Below, piece after piece: positions 26,459 to 34,474 of a DNA stretch of 64,000 nt. The position numbers were made by a program, and so were the translations under genes. Origin of the DNA: Paenibacillus pinisoli (GTDB lineage Bacteria > Bacillota > Bacilli > Paenibacillales > Paenibacillaceae); contig NZ_QXQB01000005.1 in NCBI RefSeq assembly GCF_003605435.1, positions 248,001 to 312,000 on the forward strand, read 5' to 3'. Each line of letters starts with the position of its first letter. Within the stretch, counting starts at the first letter, position 1. The notes below the pieces were generated by a model. It saw only the letters and a list, made by a program, of their open reading frames with translations. It was not told the DNA's origin and did not search any database.

Positions 26459-26473
26459 TGATAACCATTATCA
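26459..26473 (+). promoter_or_regulatory. Fur box
   Basis: TGATAACCATTATCA matches the 7-1-7 Fur consensus TGATAATnATTATCA at all but one defined position. It lies just after the predicted transcription start, so bound Fur would block elongation or polymerase binding when iron is abundant. Confidence 0.85.
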
Positions 26474-26494
26474 AAGGTAACGGAGGGGCCGTTC

Positions 26495-27304
26495 ATGTCT
26501 CAGGAGCTTGATTTTAGCGTAATTAAAGACTTTTATCATATTTCACCCGAAGGTGCTGACGAGCCATATTACGAGCTGCCTGCATCCGGACTAACCAATG
26601 CAGCTACAGCCCAAGAAGCGCTGGGGCAAATGGGAAGGCTGTGGAAGGCCGTCGGCATGGAGTTGCCAACCTCCTTCACCGGCATTACGCTGTTCAACCT
26701 GACGGTAATGAACGTATTTTTCTCCGCAAGCCATAACGTATTTCTCAGGCTTCCTCTGGACCGCATGACATTCCAATTGGAGCAGCATCACGACCATGCC
26801 CATTACGGTTTCAAGCTGCTGGCGCTGGAGCCCGTCTCCTTGCCTTCTGACGAGATGGAGCGCACCGGGATTCTCGTTCGTGAATGGACGGCATTATTCC
26901 AAGAAACGATCATCCCCGCAGTCAATGGTGTTGCGGCCGCTGGCGGCCTTAAGCCGGATTTGATCTGGAACCAGTTCGGCGGCGGCATGCATGGCGTAAT
27001 CGCTTATGTGCGGCAAGCCTTCGACATCCCCGGTCTGGCTGATCGCATGGATGCGGAATTTGCCGTCCTGGAGGGGTTGCCTGCCGATGTATTCCAGCGA
27101 AGACGCAATCCGTTCCTTCATAAGCCCCGTTATATTGACAATCCGTGGGATCCGGACCATCCGCAAATGCTGCGCTCGTCCTGCTGTATGTATGACCGGC
27201 GCGAGAACGGATCGAAATGCTATAATTGTCCGCAGATGCTCCCGCAAGAGCGTGATGAGCGCCGCAAGCAAGTGTTGGAAGAGCTGGCGCATGCTCATTC
27301 TTGA
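26495..27304 (+). CDS. FhuF-like siderophore-iron reductase
   Basis: A 269-residue cytoplasmic protein ending in the FhuF iron-sulfur motif: Cys230-Cys231, then Cys242 and Cys245 (CC-x10-C-x2-C), which binds a 2Fe-2S cluster. The family reduces ferric siderophores after import to release iron. Control by a Fur box and a strong promoter agrees with this role. GGAGGG lies before the ATG. No siderophore transporter is adjacent. Confidence 0.85.
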   Translation: MSQELDFSVIKDFYHISPEGADEPYYELPASGLTNAATAQEALGQMGRLWKAVGMELPTSFTGITLFNLTVMNVFFSASHNVFLRLPLDRMTFQLEQHHDHAHYGFKLLALEPVSLPSDEMERTGILVREWTALFQETIIPAVNGVAAAGGLKPDLIWNQFGGGMHGVIAYVRQAFDIPGLADRMDAEFAVLEGLPADVFQRRRNPFLHKPRYIDNPWDPDHPQMLRSSCCMYDRRENGSKCYNCPQMLPQERDERRKQVLEELAHAHS

Positions 27305-27380
27305 TGGCGGCAAACGACTATAGACAGATATATGCCTGTTCATTCAGGCAACCGACTACTTACGGAGGGGCTGCAACCTG

Positions 27381-28568
27381 ATGAAATGGCTGAAATGGAT
27401 TCTACTCCCCATTGCAATCGGCATTGCGGCAGGTTCGGCCTCCGCCTTGTTTCTCGCCAGTCTGGATAGCGTGATAGCCCTGCAGACCGGACACTCCTGG
27501 CTATTGTGGCTGCTGCCCGCCGGCGGCGCTGCTGTGAGTCTGATGTATATGAAGGTTGGCAAAGACGCCATACGAGGCAACAACCTCGTACTGGAGCAAG
27601 TACATAACGGCAACGGCAGCATTCCGTTGCGTATGGCGCCGCTTGTATTAATCGGGACGCTGGTCACGCATCTCTTCGGCGGCTCGGCGGGACGCGAAGG
27701 GACCGCTGTTCAGATGGCCGGCAGCTTGGCGTCAGCGATTGGCGGAAGGCTCCGCCTTGACGAGCAAGAACGCAGAATGGCGGTATTATGCGGGATCGGG
27801 GCCGGCTTCGGCTCCGTATTCGGCACACCGATCGCAGGCGCCATCTTCGGCCTGGAAGCAAGCAGCCGCGGCGCGATGCGTTACCAGGCGCTTATCCCTT
27901 GTCTCATAGCCAGCTTCACCGGCCATTATGTGACGTTGGCATGGGGCATCAAGCATACGCATTATGCGATTGGCGTGCTTCCGTCACTCCACTGGCTCAC
28001 GATATTGAAGGTCATCGTTGCCGCTCTTGCTTTCGGCATCGCAGCATGGCTCTTCATCCGTCTTATTGCCATGCTGAAAAAGCTGTTCGCGCGCGGGTTC
28101 AAGCACCCGGCGCTGCGCAGCTTTGTCGGCGGTATAATAATCATAGCGCTTGTATACGGATTGGGCAGCCGCGAATACTTGGGACTGGGGCTCCCGCTCA
28201 TGGCAGACGCCTTCGCCGGCGAGAGCTCGCCGCTTGCCTTTCTTTGGAAGCTCCTGTTCACTTCCGTCACGCTAGGCTCCGGATTTATGGGCGGCGAAGT
28301 GACGCCGCTGTTCGTCATCGGATCCGCTCTTGGCAGCTCCCTGTCAGCCTACTTGGACCTGCCTGCGACGTTTCTTGCTGCACTTGGACTCGCCTCTGTA
28401 TTCGGTGCTGCTTCCAAGACGCCGATCGCCTGCACCATTCTTGGCTTGGAGCTGTTCGGTGTCCAGGGCGCACCCTATATGCTAATAGCATGCCTCGTCA
28501 GCTTCGCAGTCTCAGGACGTACAGGAATATATGAATCCCATGTCCGCACCTACGTACCGAAGCGCTGA
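27381..28568 (+). CDS. CLC-family anion transporter, fluoride (CLC-F)-like
   Basis: A 395-residue CLC protein without CBS domains. The gating-glutamate motif reads GREGT (near residue 100) instead of the GREGP of chloride CLCs, and the first selectivity motif reads GNNL (near 62) instead of GSGIP. Both changes, and the length near 400, resemble the CLC-F fluoride/proton antiporters. The GGEVTP motif near residue 300 is retained. Fluoride export is therefore likely, but a chloride transporter cannot be excluded. GGAGGGG lies before the ATG. Its 3' end overlaps the convergent radical SAM gene by 19 bp. Confidence 0.8.
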   Translation: MKWLKWILLPIAIGIAAGSASALFLASLDSVIALQTGHSWLLWLLPAGGAAVSLMYMKVGKDAIRGNNLVLEQVHNGNGSIPLRMAPLVLIGTLVTHLFGGSAGREGTAVQMAGSLASAIGGRLRLDEQERRMAVLCGIGAGFGSVFGTPIAGAIFGLEASSRGAMRYQALIPCLIASFTGHYVTLAWGIKHTHYAIGVLPSLHWLTILKVIVAALAFGIAAWLFIRLIAMLKKLFARGFKHPALRSFVGGIIIIALVYGLGSREYLGLGLPLMADAFAGESSPLAFLWKLLFTSVTLGSGFMGGEVTPLFVIGSALGSSLSAYLDLPATFLAALGLASVFGAASKTPIACTILGLELFGVQGAPYMLIACLVSFAVSGRTGIYESHVRTYVPKR

Positions 28569-29428
28569 CGATAGCCGCACTTGCGGCACAGCTCCTCGAC
28601 GGCTTCTCTGCGAGAGAAGCCGTCGTGCAGGTTCGTCGCCCGCTCCCCTTCAATGATGTCCGCGAATGGTTTATCGTGAATATTGCCCAGATTGATGACG
28701 CCTTCTCCATCCAGACAGCAAGGAATGACCGTGCCGTCAATCAAGACGCCGGCTTGATTGCGAAGAGCATAACAGAATCCCTTCCCGTCATCCTCCGGCT
28801 CCTTCAGATCAGGCCACTTGAATTCTGGATCTTGGTTCAAGTAGATGCGCTCCGCTATCTTAACTCCTGTCCCAGGCTTGAACCTCTCTTCAATACGGAA
28901 GTCCAGCGAATATGCCTCCTCGATCATGCCAAGAAGCTCCCGGTTTTTGTCCCGCTGCTTGTTCACTTCGTTATCCATATCCAGATTCCAAAGGCGATAA
29001 GAGATAATGACATCGCTCTCCTCTTTCGCTTCCTTCACAAAGGTTAATATATCGGCCAAATAACCCGCTTTGTCCTCGGAGCCGGGATGACCGTCGAAGC
29101 TATGCAGCGAGAAGTTGATTTGCCTCAATGCCGGCTTGCCTAGCAGCTTAGCTTTGTTTTTCGTAATCAGCGTTCCGTTCGTCGTAATATTGACCTTAAA
29201 GCCTTTCTCATGCGCGATATCCAGCAGCTTATCAATCTTCGGATGCAGCAGCGGCTCGCCTTTTACATGGAAGTAGATGTAGTCGGTGAATGGTTTCACC
29301 TGATCCAGTGTTTTGCTAAAGTCCTCTACAGACAAGAACCCCTTCGCTCGTTGGGTCGGCGGGCAGAACGTACAGGACAAATTGCATATGCTGGTCGTCT
29401 CTATATAAAACTTTTTAAACTTTTTCAT
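28550..29428 (-). CDS. Radical SAM/SPASM-like protein
   Basis: A 292-residue radical SAM enzyme with the cluster motif C-x3-C-x2-C at Cys15, Cys19 and Cys22, the ITTNGT S-adenosylmethionine strand near 88, and a cysteine-rich C-terminus (FCYALRN, VIPCCLDGEG, LCRKCGY) that probably binds an auxiliary cluster. Such proteins make peptide or small-molecule modifications; no precursor peptide gene is visible nearby. ATG at 29428 is preceded by GGAGAG at 8 bases. Probably co-transcribed behind the DCC gene. Confidence 0.82.
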   Translation of the reverse strand: MKKFKKFYIETTSICNLSCTFCPPTQRAKGFLSVEDFSKTLDQVKPFTDYIYFHVKGEPLLHPKIDKLLDIAHEKGFKVNITTNGTLITKNKAKLLGKPALRQINFSLHSFDGHPGSEDKAGYLADILTFVKEAKEESDVIISYRLWNLDMDNEVNKQRDKNRELLGMIEEAYSLDFRIEERFKPGTGVKIAERIYLNQDPEFKWPDLKEPEDDGKGFCYALRNQAGVLIDGTVIPCCLDGEGVINLGNIHDKPFADIIEGERATNLHDGFSRREAVEELCRKCGYRQRFGT

Positions 29429-29455
29429 CCGGTTTCTCTCCAAATCAGCAAGTGG

Positions 29456-29905
29456 TTACGATGGCGAAGCGAGGCCGTCCTTCACGAATCGGGACATCAC
29501 TTCAGGAGTAGGCATCAGGCATGATGGCGCGCCGCCGCCAAAACGATGGCGTTTCCTCGCTACCCACCGATATATAGCATCGCGCAAAGGCGCAGGAACG
29601 GCAATGAATGCATAGAGCATGCTTCTCCAGCCTCCAAGCCCTCTAAAAACTCGTAATGCTGCGCCAGAATTCATGTAATATCGCCCGCTGTCATACAGAA
29701 CGAACGAATCCCAGTTATCCGTCTTCAATCCGCCTTGCCGCAGCAAGCGCTGGCCTGCGGGGGATTGGAGCGTAGCGAAGCTGAACACGCGCTTCTGGTC
29801 ATGCTCTATCAAATAACGGGTAATATGCTGGCACAGATGGCATTCCCCGTCAATCAAGACGACCGACCCGTCACCGGCCTTGCTATCATTCTTCAGCAAT
29901 TCCAT
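29456..29905 (-). CDS. DCC-family thiol-disulfide oxidoreductase-like protein (DUF393)
   Basis: A 149-residue protein with the defining DGECHLC motif at residues 19-25 (D-x2-C-x2-C) and the conserved FSFATLQS-type and DSFVLYD strands. The family is proposed to be a thioredoxin-fold redox protein, but its partner is unknown. GAGAGGA precedes the ATG. The radical SAM gene begins 27 bases after its stop. Confidence 0.85.
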   Translation of the reverse strand: MELLKNDSKAGDGSVVLIDGECHLCQHITRYLIEHDQKRVFSFATLQSPAGQRLLRQGGLKTDNWDSFVLYDSGRYYMNSGAALRVFRGLGGWRSMLYAFIAVPAPLRDAIYRWVARKRHRFGGGAPSCLMPTPEVMSRFVKDGLASPS

Positions 29906-29967
29906 GCCATCATCGTCCTCTCTCGTATGATTACTTTCATCCTATCATATTCTTTGCAAAGTTGCAC

Positions 29968-29996
29968 TTGACCCCTGCCCTCTAGTGTACTATAAT
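29968..29996 (+). promoter_or_regulatory. Promoter of the ykkCD leader
   Basis: TTGACC (29968-29973), a 17-base spacer and TATAAT (29991-29996), ending about 28 bases before the riboswitch core. Confidence 0.85.
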
Positions 29997-30020
29997 CAAA
30001 CGAAACTTCATGAACAATAG

Positions 30021-30112
30021 TCTTCTAGGGTTCCGCGGCAGCTGCCGGCCTGGTCCGAGGGAAGACACGCGGCTGCGGCCGCGGCAACACGGAGGGATAA
30101 AAGCCCGGGAGA
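30021..30112 (+). ncRNA. Guanidine-I riboswitch (ykkC class)
   Basis: The class signature is present in order: CTAGGGTTCCG, a helix ending GGTCCGAG, an ACACG-containing loop with a GC-rich helix, and CACGGAGGGATAAAAGCCC with GGGAGA. This RNA binds guanidinium and turns the downstream gene on by preventing the following terminator. Its location before two YkkC/YkkD-type exporters fits exactly. Confidence 0.95.
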
Positions 30113-30144
30113 TCATCGACCAGATGCTTCCAGGGCTTTTTTTT
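30100..30144 (+). terminator. Riboswitch-controlled terminator
   Basis: AAGCCC with GGGAG (30101-30110) pairs with CTTCC and GGGCTT, followed by eight T. The left arm is part of the riboswitch core, the expected geometry for ligand-dependent anti-termination. Confidence 0.92.
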
Positions 30145-30235
30145 GTGCCTATTTCAGTCATCTGCCGCCCTGCTCTGGTCCGATGAATGAAGTTTTAGGC
30201 ATCATCAAAAACTATAGAAAAGGAGTGGACGCACC

Positions 30236-30607
30236 ATGCAATCGAGCCAGAACAAGTATTGGCTGCTCGTCATCGTGGCAGCTTGCTTCGAAGTGCTGTG
30301 GGTAATGGGTCTCAAGCATGCCGAAGGAATAGCGGCGTGGGCCGGCACGATCGTGGCCATCATCGTCAGTTTCCTGCTGCTGATCTATACAGCTAAGAAG
30401 CTGCCCACCAGCACGGCTTATGCCGTCTTCGTCGGACTCGGCACAGTCGGTACCGTTATCGTCGAGATGGCGGTGTTCGGAGAGCCGTTCCGCTGGAGCA
30501 AGGTTGGTCTGATCGCCGTGCTGCTAATAGGCATTATCGGCCTGAAGATGGTAACGCACGACGGAGATGAAGAGCATTCTGCCAAGAAAGAAGGTGAGCC
30601 TGCATGA
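30236..30607 (+). CDS. ykkC: SMR-family guanidinium exporter subunit YkkC
   Basis: A 123-residue, four-helix small multidrug resistance protein. The helix I glutamate lies in AACFEVLWVMGLKHA (Glu19) and the LPTSTAYAVFVGLGTVGT segment matches the guanidinium-exporter group. It forms a heterodimer with the next gene product and exports guanidinium by proton antiport. AAAGGAG lies 10 bases before the ATG. The 3' end overlaps ykkD by four bases (ATGA). It has a charged C-terminal tail. Confidence 0.93.
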   Translation: MQSSQNKYWLLVIVAACFEVLWVMGLKHAEGIAAWAGTIVAIIVSFLLLIYTAKKLPTSTAYAVFVGLGTVGTVIVEMAVFGEPFRWSKVGLIAVLLIGIIGLKMVTHDGDEEHSAKKEGEPA

Positions 30608-30918
30608 GTTGGTTCCTTGTTATAATGGCGGGATTGTTCGAGGTTGTCGGCGTAGCCGGCATTGCCCAGTACAATAAAAAAGCGTCGCTTCCTAATGCCC
30701 TTATGCTTGGCGGCGGCTTCCTGATCAGCTTCATTCTGCTGTCCCTTGGCATGAAGGATATGCCGATGGGCACCGCTTATGCCGTATGGACTGGAATAGG
30801 CACCGTCGGCAGCGCGCTGATAGGCATCTTGTTCTTCCGCGAATCCAAAAGCTTTATGCGTATTCTATTCATCATCCTTGTGCTAGGCGCTGTCATCGGC
30901 CTCAAACTTATCGGATAA
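30604..30918 (+). CDS. ykkD: SMR-family guanidinium exporter subunit YkkD
   Basis: A 104-residue, four-helix partner of YkkC with the conserved helix I glutamate (LFEVVGVAG, Glu13) and PMGTAYAVWTGIGTVG. It overlaps ykkC in an ATGA and is under the same riboswitch. A strong terminator follows. Confidence 0.93.
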   Translation: MSWFLVIMAGLFEVVGVAGIAQYNKKASLPNALMLGGGFLISFILLSLGMKDMPMGTAYAVWTGIGTVGSALIGILFFRESKSFMRILFIILVLGAVIGLKLIG

Positions 30919-30930
30919 TTCACGACATTA

Positions 30931-30969
30931 ACAATCGCCCATGCTCCTATTCGGAACATGGGCGATTGT
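30931..30969. terminator. Bidirectional terminator between ykkD and the YdjO-like gene
   Basis: A perfect 13-bp stem ACAATCGCCCATG (30931-30943 with 30957-30969), 12 bases after the ykkD stop and just downstream of the convergent minus-strand gene. Confidence 0.8.
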
Positions 30970-30980
30970 ATTTAGGATCG

Positions 30981-31214
30981 CTAGAAATCTGATTTCGGTT
31001 TGCGCGGCTGCGATTTTGCTTTGTTCTGAACAGGAGGGAGATGGCGCATGCTTCGGTGCATCGGACCGCTGCAGATTGGGCATTTCTGCTCCGTTGCGGC
31101 AAATTCGTCCCTTACCCATGCTTTGCATTCCGCGTTTTTGCATTTCCAAATCTTCGTAGGCTTAAGATTTTCTTTCGTGTCTGTGCTGGTTGCCAAAAAT
31201 AACGATCCCTTCAT
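30981..31214 (-). CDS. YdjO-like zinc-ribbon protein
   Basis: A 77-residue protein with two zinc-binding CxxC-type pairs: WKCKNAECKAW and QKCPICSGPM, then the RHLPP segment. This pattern matches the small cold-inducible YdjO family of Bacillales, whose molecular role is unknown. The ribosome site before the ATG is weak, so the start could lie slightly downstream. Confidence 0.75.
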   Translation of the reverse strand: MKGSLFLATSTDTKENLKPTKIWKCKNAECKAWVRDEFAATEQKCPICSGPMHRSMRHLPPVQNKAKSQPRKPKSDF

Positions 31215-31264
31215 ATATCCAATTTCATTCGGACTTCTCTTTTTTATTTTATGTTGTTAATTAT

Positions 31265-32350
31265 TTATGCGTTAAAGTATACGGGAATGACACACACCGG
31301 CTTTGTTGCTTCCGCTTCATAACCCGTAGCCTGCAGTGTCCCTTTCTCGGCATCTACGCGGAACGTCACGATATTGTTGGCATCGCGATTGGCGGCAAGC
31401 AGATATTGGCCATTCGGCGTTAAGGAAAAATGCCTTGGATGTCCGCCGCCGGACGAAATGTGTTGAATAAGGCTTAGGCTGCCGTTCTCCGGATTCACGC
31501 CAAATACAACGATGCTGTCGTGTCCGCGATTGGAGCCGTACAGATAACGGCCGTCACCTGAGATTGCAATCTCTGCTGTGCCGTTCTCTCCAGTATAATC
31601 TGCAGGAAGCGTGCTGACCGTTCCCAGCACCTCAAGCTTGCCTTCCGATGCATCATACGCCAGCGATGTGATCGAGGAATCCAGCTCGTTGATGACAAAA
31701 GCAAATTTGCCGCTCGGATGGAACGTCAGATGGCGGGGACCCGCTCCGCCATGAAGCTTAACCGTGTCATGAGCCACAAGCTTGCCCTCTTCGGCATCAA
31801 GACGATAGACAGCGATCACGTCCAAGCCCAAATCCTGTACAAGCAAGAAGCGGCCGTCTGGACTATAGAAGCTGGAATGCGGATGAGGCCTGTCCTGCCG
31901 CTCGGCATCGACACTGCTTCCCTCATGCTGGCGCACATCGGCGAGCTCGCCAATTGAACCGTCCCCTTCAATACGCAGCAGCCCGGTCATGCCTCCATGG
32001 TAGCTGGTCACCGTCAAGAAGCGGTTGCCTTGATCTCGCTGGATATGGCAAGTCGTGCCCGCTACCGTCAGACGCTGGCTTATCCGTCTAAGCGTCCCTT
32101 CCTGGACGTCAATCCGGAATGAAGCCGCCTCTCCAGCCTTCTGTCCATCAGCATTAACGCCCTCCGATATCGAGTAGAGCAGCTTCCGCTCGGCATCGAC
32201 ATGGATGAACGTCGGATTTTTTAAGCCGGCATAAGAGCCCGTCTCCGTTAATTGCCCGCTCGACTCATCAAGGCGGAATACGCGCAGTCCCTGATCGGAC
32301 GCTTCAGCGTAAGACCCCGTGAATACAAGCAATTGACGTTGTTCAGCCAC
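31265..32350 (-). CDS. Lactonase-family seven-bladed beta-propeller (6-phosphogluconolactonase-like)
   Basis: A 361-residue beta-propeller of the Pgl/YkgB type, with repeating blades such as GAGPRHLTFHPSGKFAFVINE, SGDGRYLYGSNRGHDSI and GGHPRHFSLTPNGQYLLAAN. The family hydrolyses 6-phosphogluconolactone in the oxidative pentose phosphate pathway, although some members act on other lactones. GTG start with GGGGAGG 7-8 bases upstream. Confidence 0.87.
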   Translation of the reverse strand: MAEQRQLLVFTGSYAEASDQGLRVFRLDESSGQLTETGSYAGLKNPTFIHVDAERKLLYSISEGVNADGQKAGEAASFRIDVQEGTLRRISQRLTVAGTTCHIQRDQGNRFLTVTSYHGGMTGLLRIEGDGSIGELADVRQHEGSSVDAERQDRPHPHSSFYSPDGRFLLVQDLGLDVIAVYRLDAEEGKLVAHDTVKLHGGAGPRHLTFHPSGKFAFVINELDSSITSLAYDASEGKLEVLGTVSTLPADYTGENGTAEIAISGDGRYLYGSNRGHDSIVVFGVNPENGSLSLIQHISSGGGHPRHFSLTPNGQYLLAANRDANNIVTFRVDAEKGTLQATGYEAEATKPVCVIPVYFNA

Positions 32351-32416
32351 AACCTATTCCTCCCCAAGAAATCAGATAGTTAGTATGGACGCCCGCGGGC
32401 CAGTCCATTCGCCTTA

Positions 32417-33139
32417 TCAGGCTTTGTTGTCCGTGCCGGGAGCGCAATATCCGTCCGTGCACGCTGCGCCTTCCTGGACGTCGCCTACTTGCTCCAGTAC
32501 CGGATATTTGGCTTCCCACGCTTTATTCAGCGTATCGAGAAATACAGCTGGAGATTGAGCGCCGGATACAGCGTACTTGCGGTCGATGACGAAGAACGGC
32601 ACGCCGCGAATGCCAAGCCGGCTGCCCTCTTCCTCTTGTCCGCGAACCACATCCGCGAGCTGCTCCGTCTCCAGAACCGCTTTAGCTCCTGCCTCGTCAA
32701 GGCCAGCTTCGACTGCAAGCTCTACAAGGCGTGCCTTATCCGATATATCCTCATTATCGGTAAAGTAAGCGCGGAACAAGCGTTCCGACATCTCTGCTCC
32801 CCGGCCTTGTGACTCGCCGTACTGCGCCATGCGGTGGGCATCGAATGTATTCAGCGACAACGCGCCATCAAATCTGAATGTAAGTCCGACTGCGGCTGCC
32901 TGCTGCACCAGATTGTCACTGGAGGCTTTGGCTTGTTCAATCGTCATGCCGTATTTCTTGGACAACATCTCATACGTGTTCATTCTCGCGCTTGAATCCG
33001 CATGCGGGTCCAGCTCGAAGCTTCTGAATTCCGTCACAATGTGTTCCTTGTGAGCGAACTGGGCTAGCGCCGTCTCGAATTTCTTCTTGCCGATATAACA
33101 GAACGGACATACAAAGTCCGACCATATTTCAACTTTCAT
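32417..33139 (-). CDS. DsbA-family (FrnE-like) oxidoreductase
   Basis: A 240-residue thioredoxin-fold protein with the active pair Cys11 and Cys14 (CPFC) at the end of the first strand, a helical insertion, and the GVPFFVIDRKYAVSGAQ cis-proline loop near residue 178. It has no signal peptide, so it works in the cytoplasm, as FrnE-type proteins do, probably in disulfide or polyketide/thiol redox. The C-terminal tail carries an extra CTDGYC pair. CAGGAGG lies 10 bases before the ATG. Confidence 0.88.
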   Translation of the reverse strand: MKVEIWSDFVCPFCYIGKKKFETALAQFAHKEHIVTEFRSFELDPHADSSARMNTYEMLSKKYGMTIEQAKASSDNLVQQAAAVGLTFRFDGALSLNTFDAHRMAQYGESQGRGAEMSERLFRAYFTDNEDISDKARLVELAVEAGLDEAGAKAVLETEQLADVVRGQEEEGSRLGIRGVPFFVIDRKYAVSGAQSPAVFLDTLNKAWEAKYPVLEQVGDVQEGAACTDGYCAPGTDNKA

Positions 33140-33219
33140 GTACTTCCACCTCCTGTATGAATATAACCTTTATTATACCATGATCCTTGCCAATGAACGA
33201 ATAGCTGCAATCAAAAAAC

Positions 33220-33247
33220 AAGCCCCGCCATTCCAATGGCGGGGCTT
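33220..33247 (-). terminator. Terminator of the SleB-like gene
   Basis: A 13-bp stem AAGCCCCGCCATT with a 2-base loop, followed by TTTTTTGATT on the minus strand, only a few bases past the stop codon at 33253. Confidence 0.9.
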
Positions 33248-33252
33248 GATGT

Positions 33253-33909
33253 CTAGACTGCAAATATATGGCGTCCGATCTTGCCTGTCTGTGTCCGTGT
33301 CCAGATCCAAGCAGATGTCGCAGTGTCCGGATTGAAGTAATAGAGTGCGCCGTTCGTCGGATCATAGCCGCGAACCGCGTCCAGCGCCGCGAGATATGCT
33401 GTCTTGTCCGGCACTAGATAATATTGGCCGTCATCTACAGCGGTGAACGCTCTTGGCTGTTCAATAACGCCCTTTACTGTATTCGGGAAGCTCGAGGATG
33501 CCAGCCGGTTCATCACGACTGCTCCAACAGCAACCTGGCCTACATAAGACTCGCCTCTTGCCTCGCCATAAATAATTCTGGCCAGCAAATCCAGCTCGTG
33601 CTTGTTCACTGAAACCTTCTTGAGCATGGCCCATGTCTGTTTCCCTGCGATGCCGTCAGCGGCAAGTCCATAGTCCCGCTGGAACCGGACAAGCGAATCC
33701 CTGGTAACCGGTCCGAAAAACGGCGTAATATCTGTATTGAAATAACCTAACACTTTCAAGCGATATTGTAAGTCCGGAACATCCGGAGCTGAGCTTCCAT
33801 AAGACAATGTCTGCGGCGCTGCTGCATGTGCAGACGGTACCGTCAAACCAGTTAACGCGGATAATCCCAAAGCAAATGCTAATGTCATGATAACAAGTTT
33901 CTTCTTCAT
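33253..33909 (-). CDS. SleB-type spore cortex-lytic / cell wall hydrolase
   Basis: A 218-residue secreted hydrolase. It has a signal peptide (residues 1-29, ending AHAA), a peptidoglycan-binding domain (about 40-95) and a SleB/CwlJ catalytic domain (about 107-217) with the glutamate in IIYGEARGES and VGAVVMNRL. It would cleave the muramic-lactam cortex during germination or remodel the wall. No ypeB follows, as it does behind genuine sleB, so this may be a paralogue. A GAAGGAGG site lies 12 bases before the ATG. Confidence 0.88.
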   Translation of the reverse strand: MKKKLVIMTLAFALGLSALTGLTVPSAHAAAPQTLSYGSSAPDVPDLQYRLKVLGYFNTDITPFFGPVTRDSLVRFQRDYGLAADGIAGKQTWAMLKKVSVNKHELDLLARIIYGEARGESYVGQVAVGAVVMNRLASSSFPNTVKGVIEQPRAFTAVDDGQYYLVPDKTAYLAALDAVRGYDPTNGALYYFNPDTATSAWIWTRTQTGKIGRHIFAV

Positions 33910-34147
33910 CTAGAGACATGACCTCCTTCATTCATTGCCGCTCAAGCGACTCGTTGTAGTGTAACATAGAATAATTAATCATGTAACAGAATTGAATGAA
34001 TTACATGAATTTACTAAAAGAATAAATACAATCAACAAAATTATTAAATTTATTAGAAAATATTTTAGTATCACGATTGTTTGTTTGAGTTTTTCAGGAA
34101 TTATACTCGTAAAATTATATTGCCTAGATCAGAATTGGACAAAAAAA

Positions 34148-34172
34148 GGCCAACCGAAATTGCTGGTTAGCC
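34148..34172 (-). terminator. Minus-strand terminator in the AT-rich stretch
   Basis: GGCTAACC pairs with GGTTGGCC on the minus strand, followed by seven T. It ends exactly after the stop of the 47-codon frame, suggesting a transcript here on the minus strand. Confidence 0.6.
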
Positions 34173-34310
34173 ATTAACCTGTTTATTGCCATGTGGATAA
34201 AGTCCCACTCGCTCGTGTCTTCCGAAATTTGACGGTGTATGGACGCCAATAGCTTTAATTTTATGGGCAATCACTCCATGAATACGGCCTATTTCGAGTT
34301 GAATTGTCAC
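34167..34310 (-). pseudogene. Possible small gene or remnant, 47 codons
   Basis: A GTG at 34310 opens 47 codons (IGRIHGVIAHKIKAIGVHTP in the middle) ending in the terminator at 34148-34172. There is no convincing Shine-Dalgarno, and the same frame stays open further upstream without an ATG. Composition looks coding-like. It may be the tail of a decayed gene or a small gene with an atypical start. Confidence 0.3.
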
Positions 34311-34474
34311 CTTGTTAAGAGCTGAAAATTCTAGCAATTGATGAGAAACCGGGCCTGCTTTTTGATGATAAAATTGCGGTATGAGACTTCAGGGATACTT
34401 ACAGACTGGATGCACAAACATTTTACAGAATATAAACACGTATTTAGAAGCTATGAAAAAAAGGAGATATAATA

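Larger units (their letters stand above)
33910..34474. other. AT-rich stretch with one terminator and a possible remnant
   Basis: About 560 bp, markedly more AT-rich than its surroundings (especially 33960-34120). It holds a minus-strand terminator at 34148-34172 and a minus-strand frame at 34167-34310. A 61-codon plus-strand frame at 33992 lacks a good ribosome site and is not called. Confidence 0.5.

Noticed and set aside
27305..27380. Possible fluoride riboswitch before the CLC gene
   Set aside because: The sequence lacks the conserved GGCGATG...TTCGCC and CTCCTAC elements; only a short GCCTG/CAGGC hairpin is present.
33992..34177. 61-codon plus-strand frame with one hydrophobic stretch
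   Set aside because: AT-rich region, no Shine-Dalgarno, and its 3' part runs into a minus-strand terminator.
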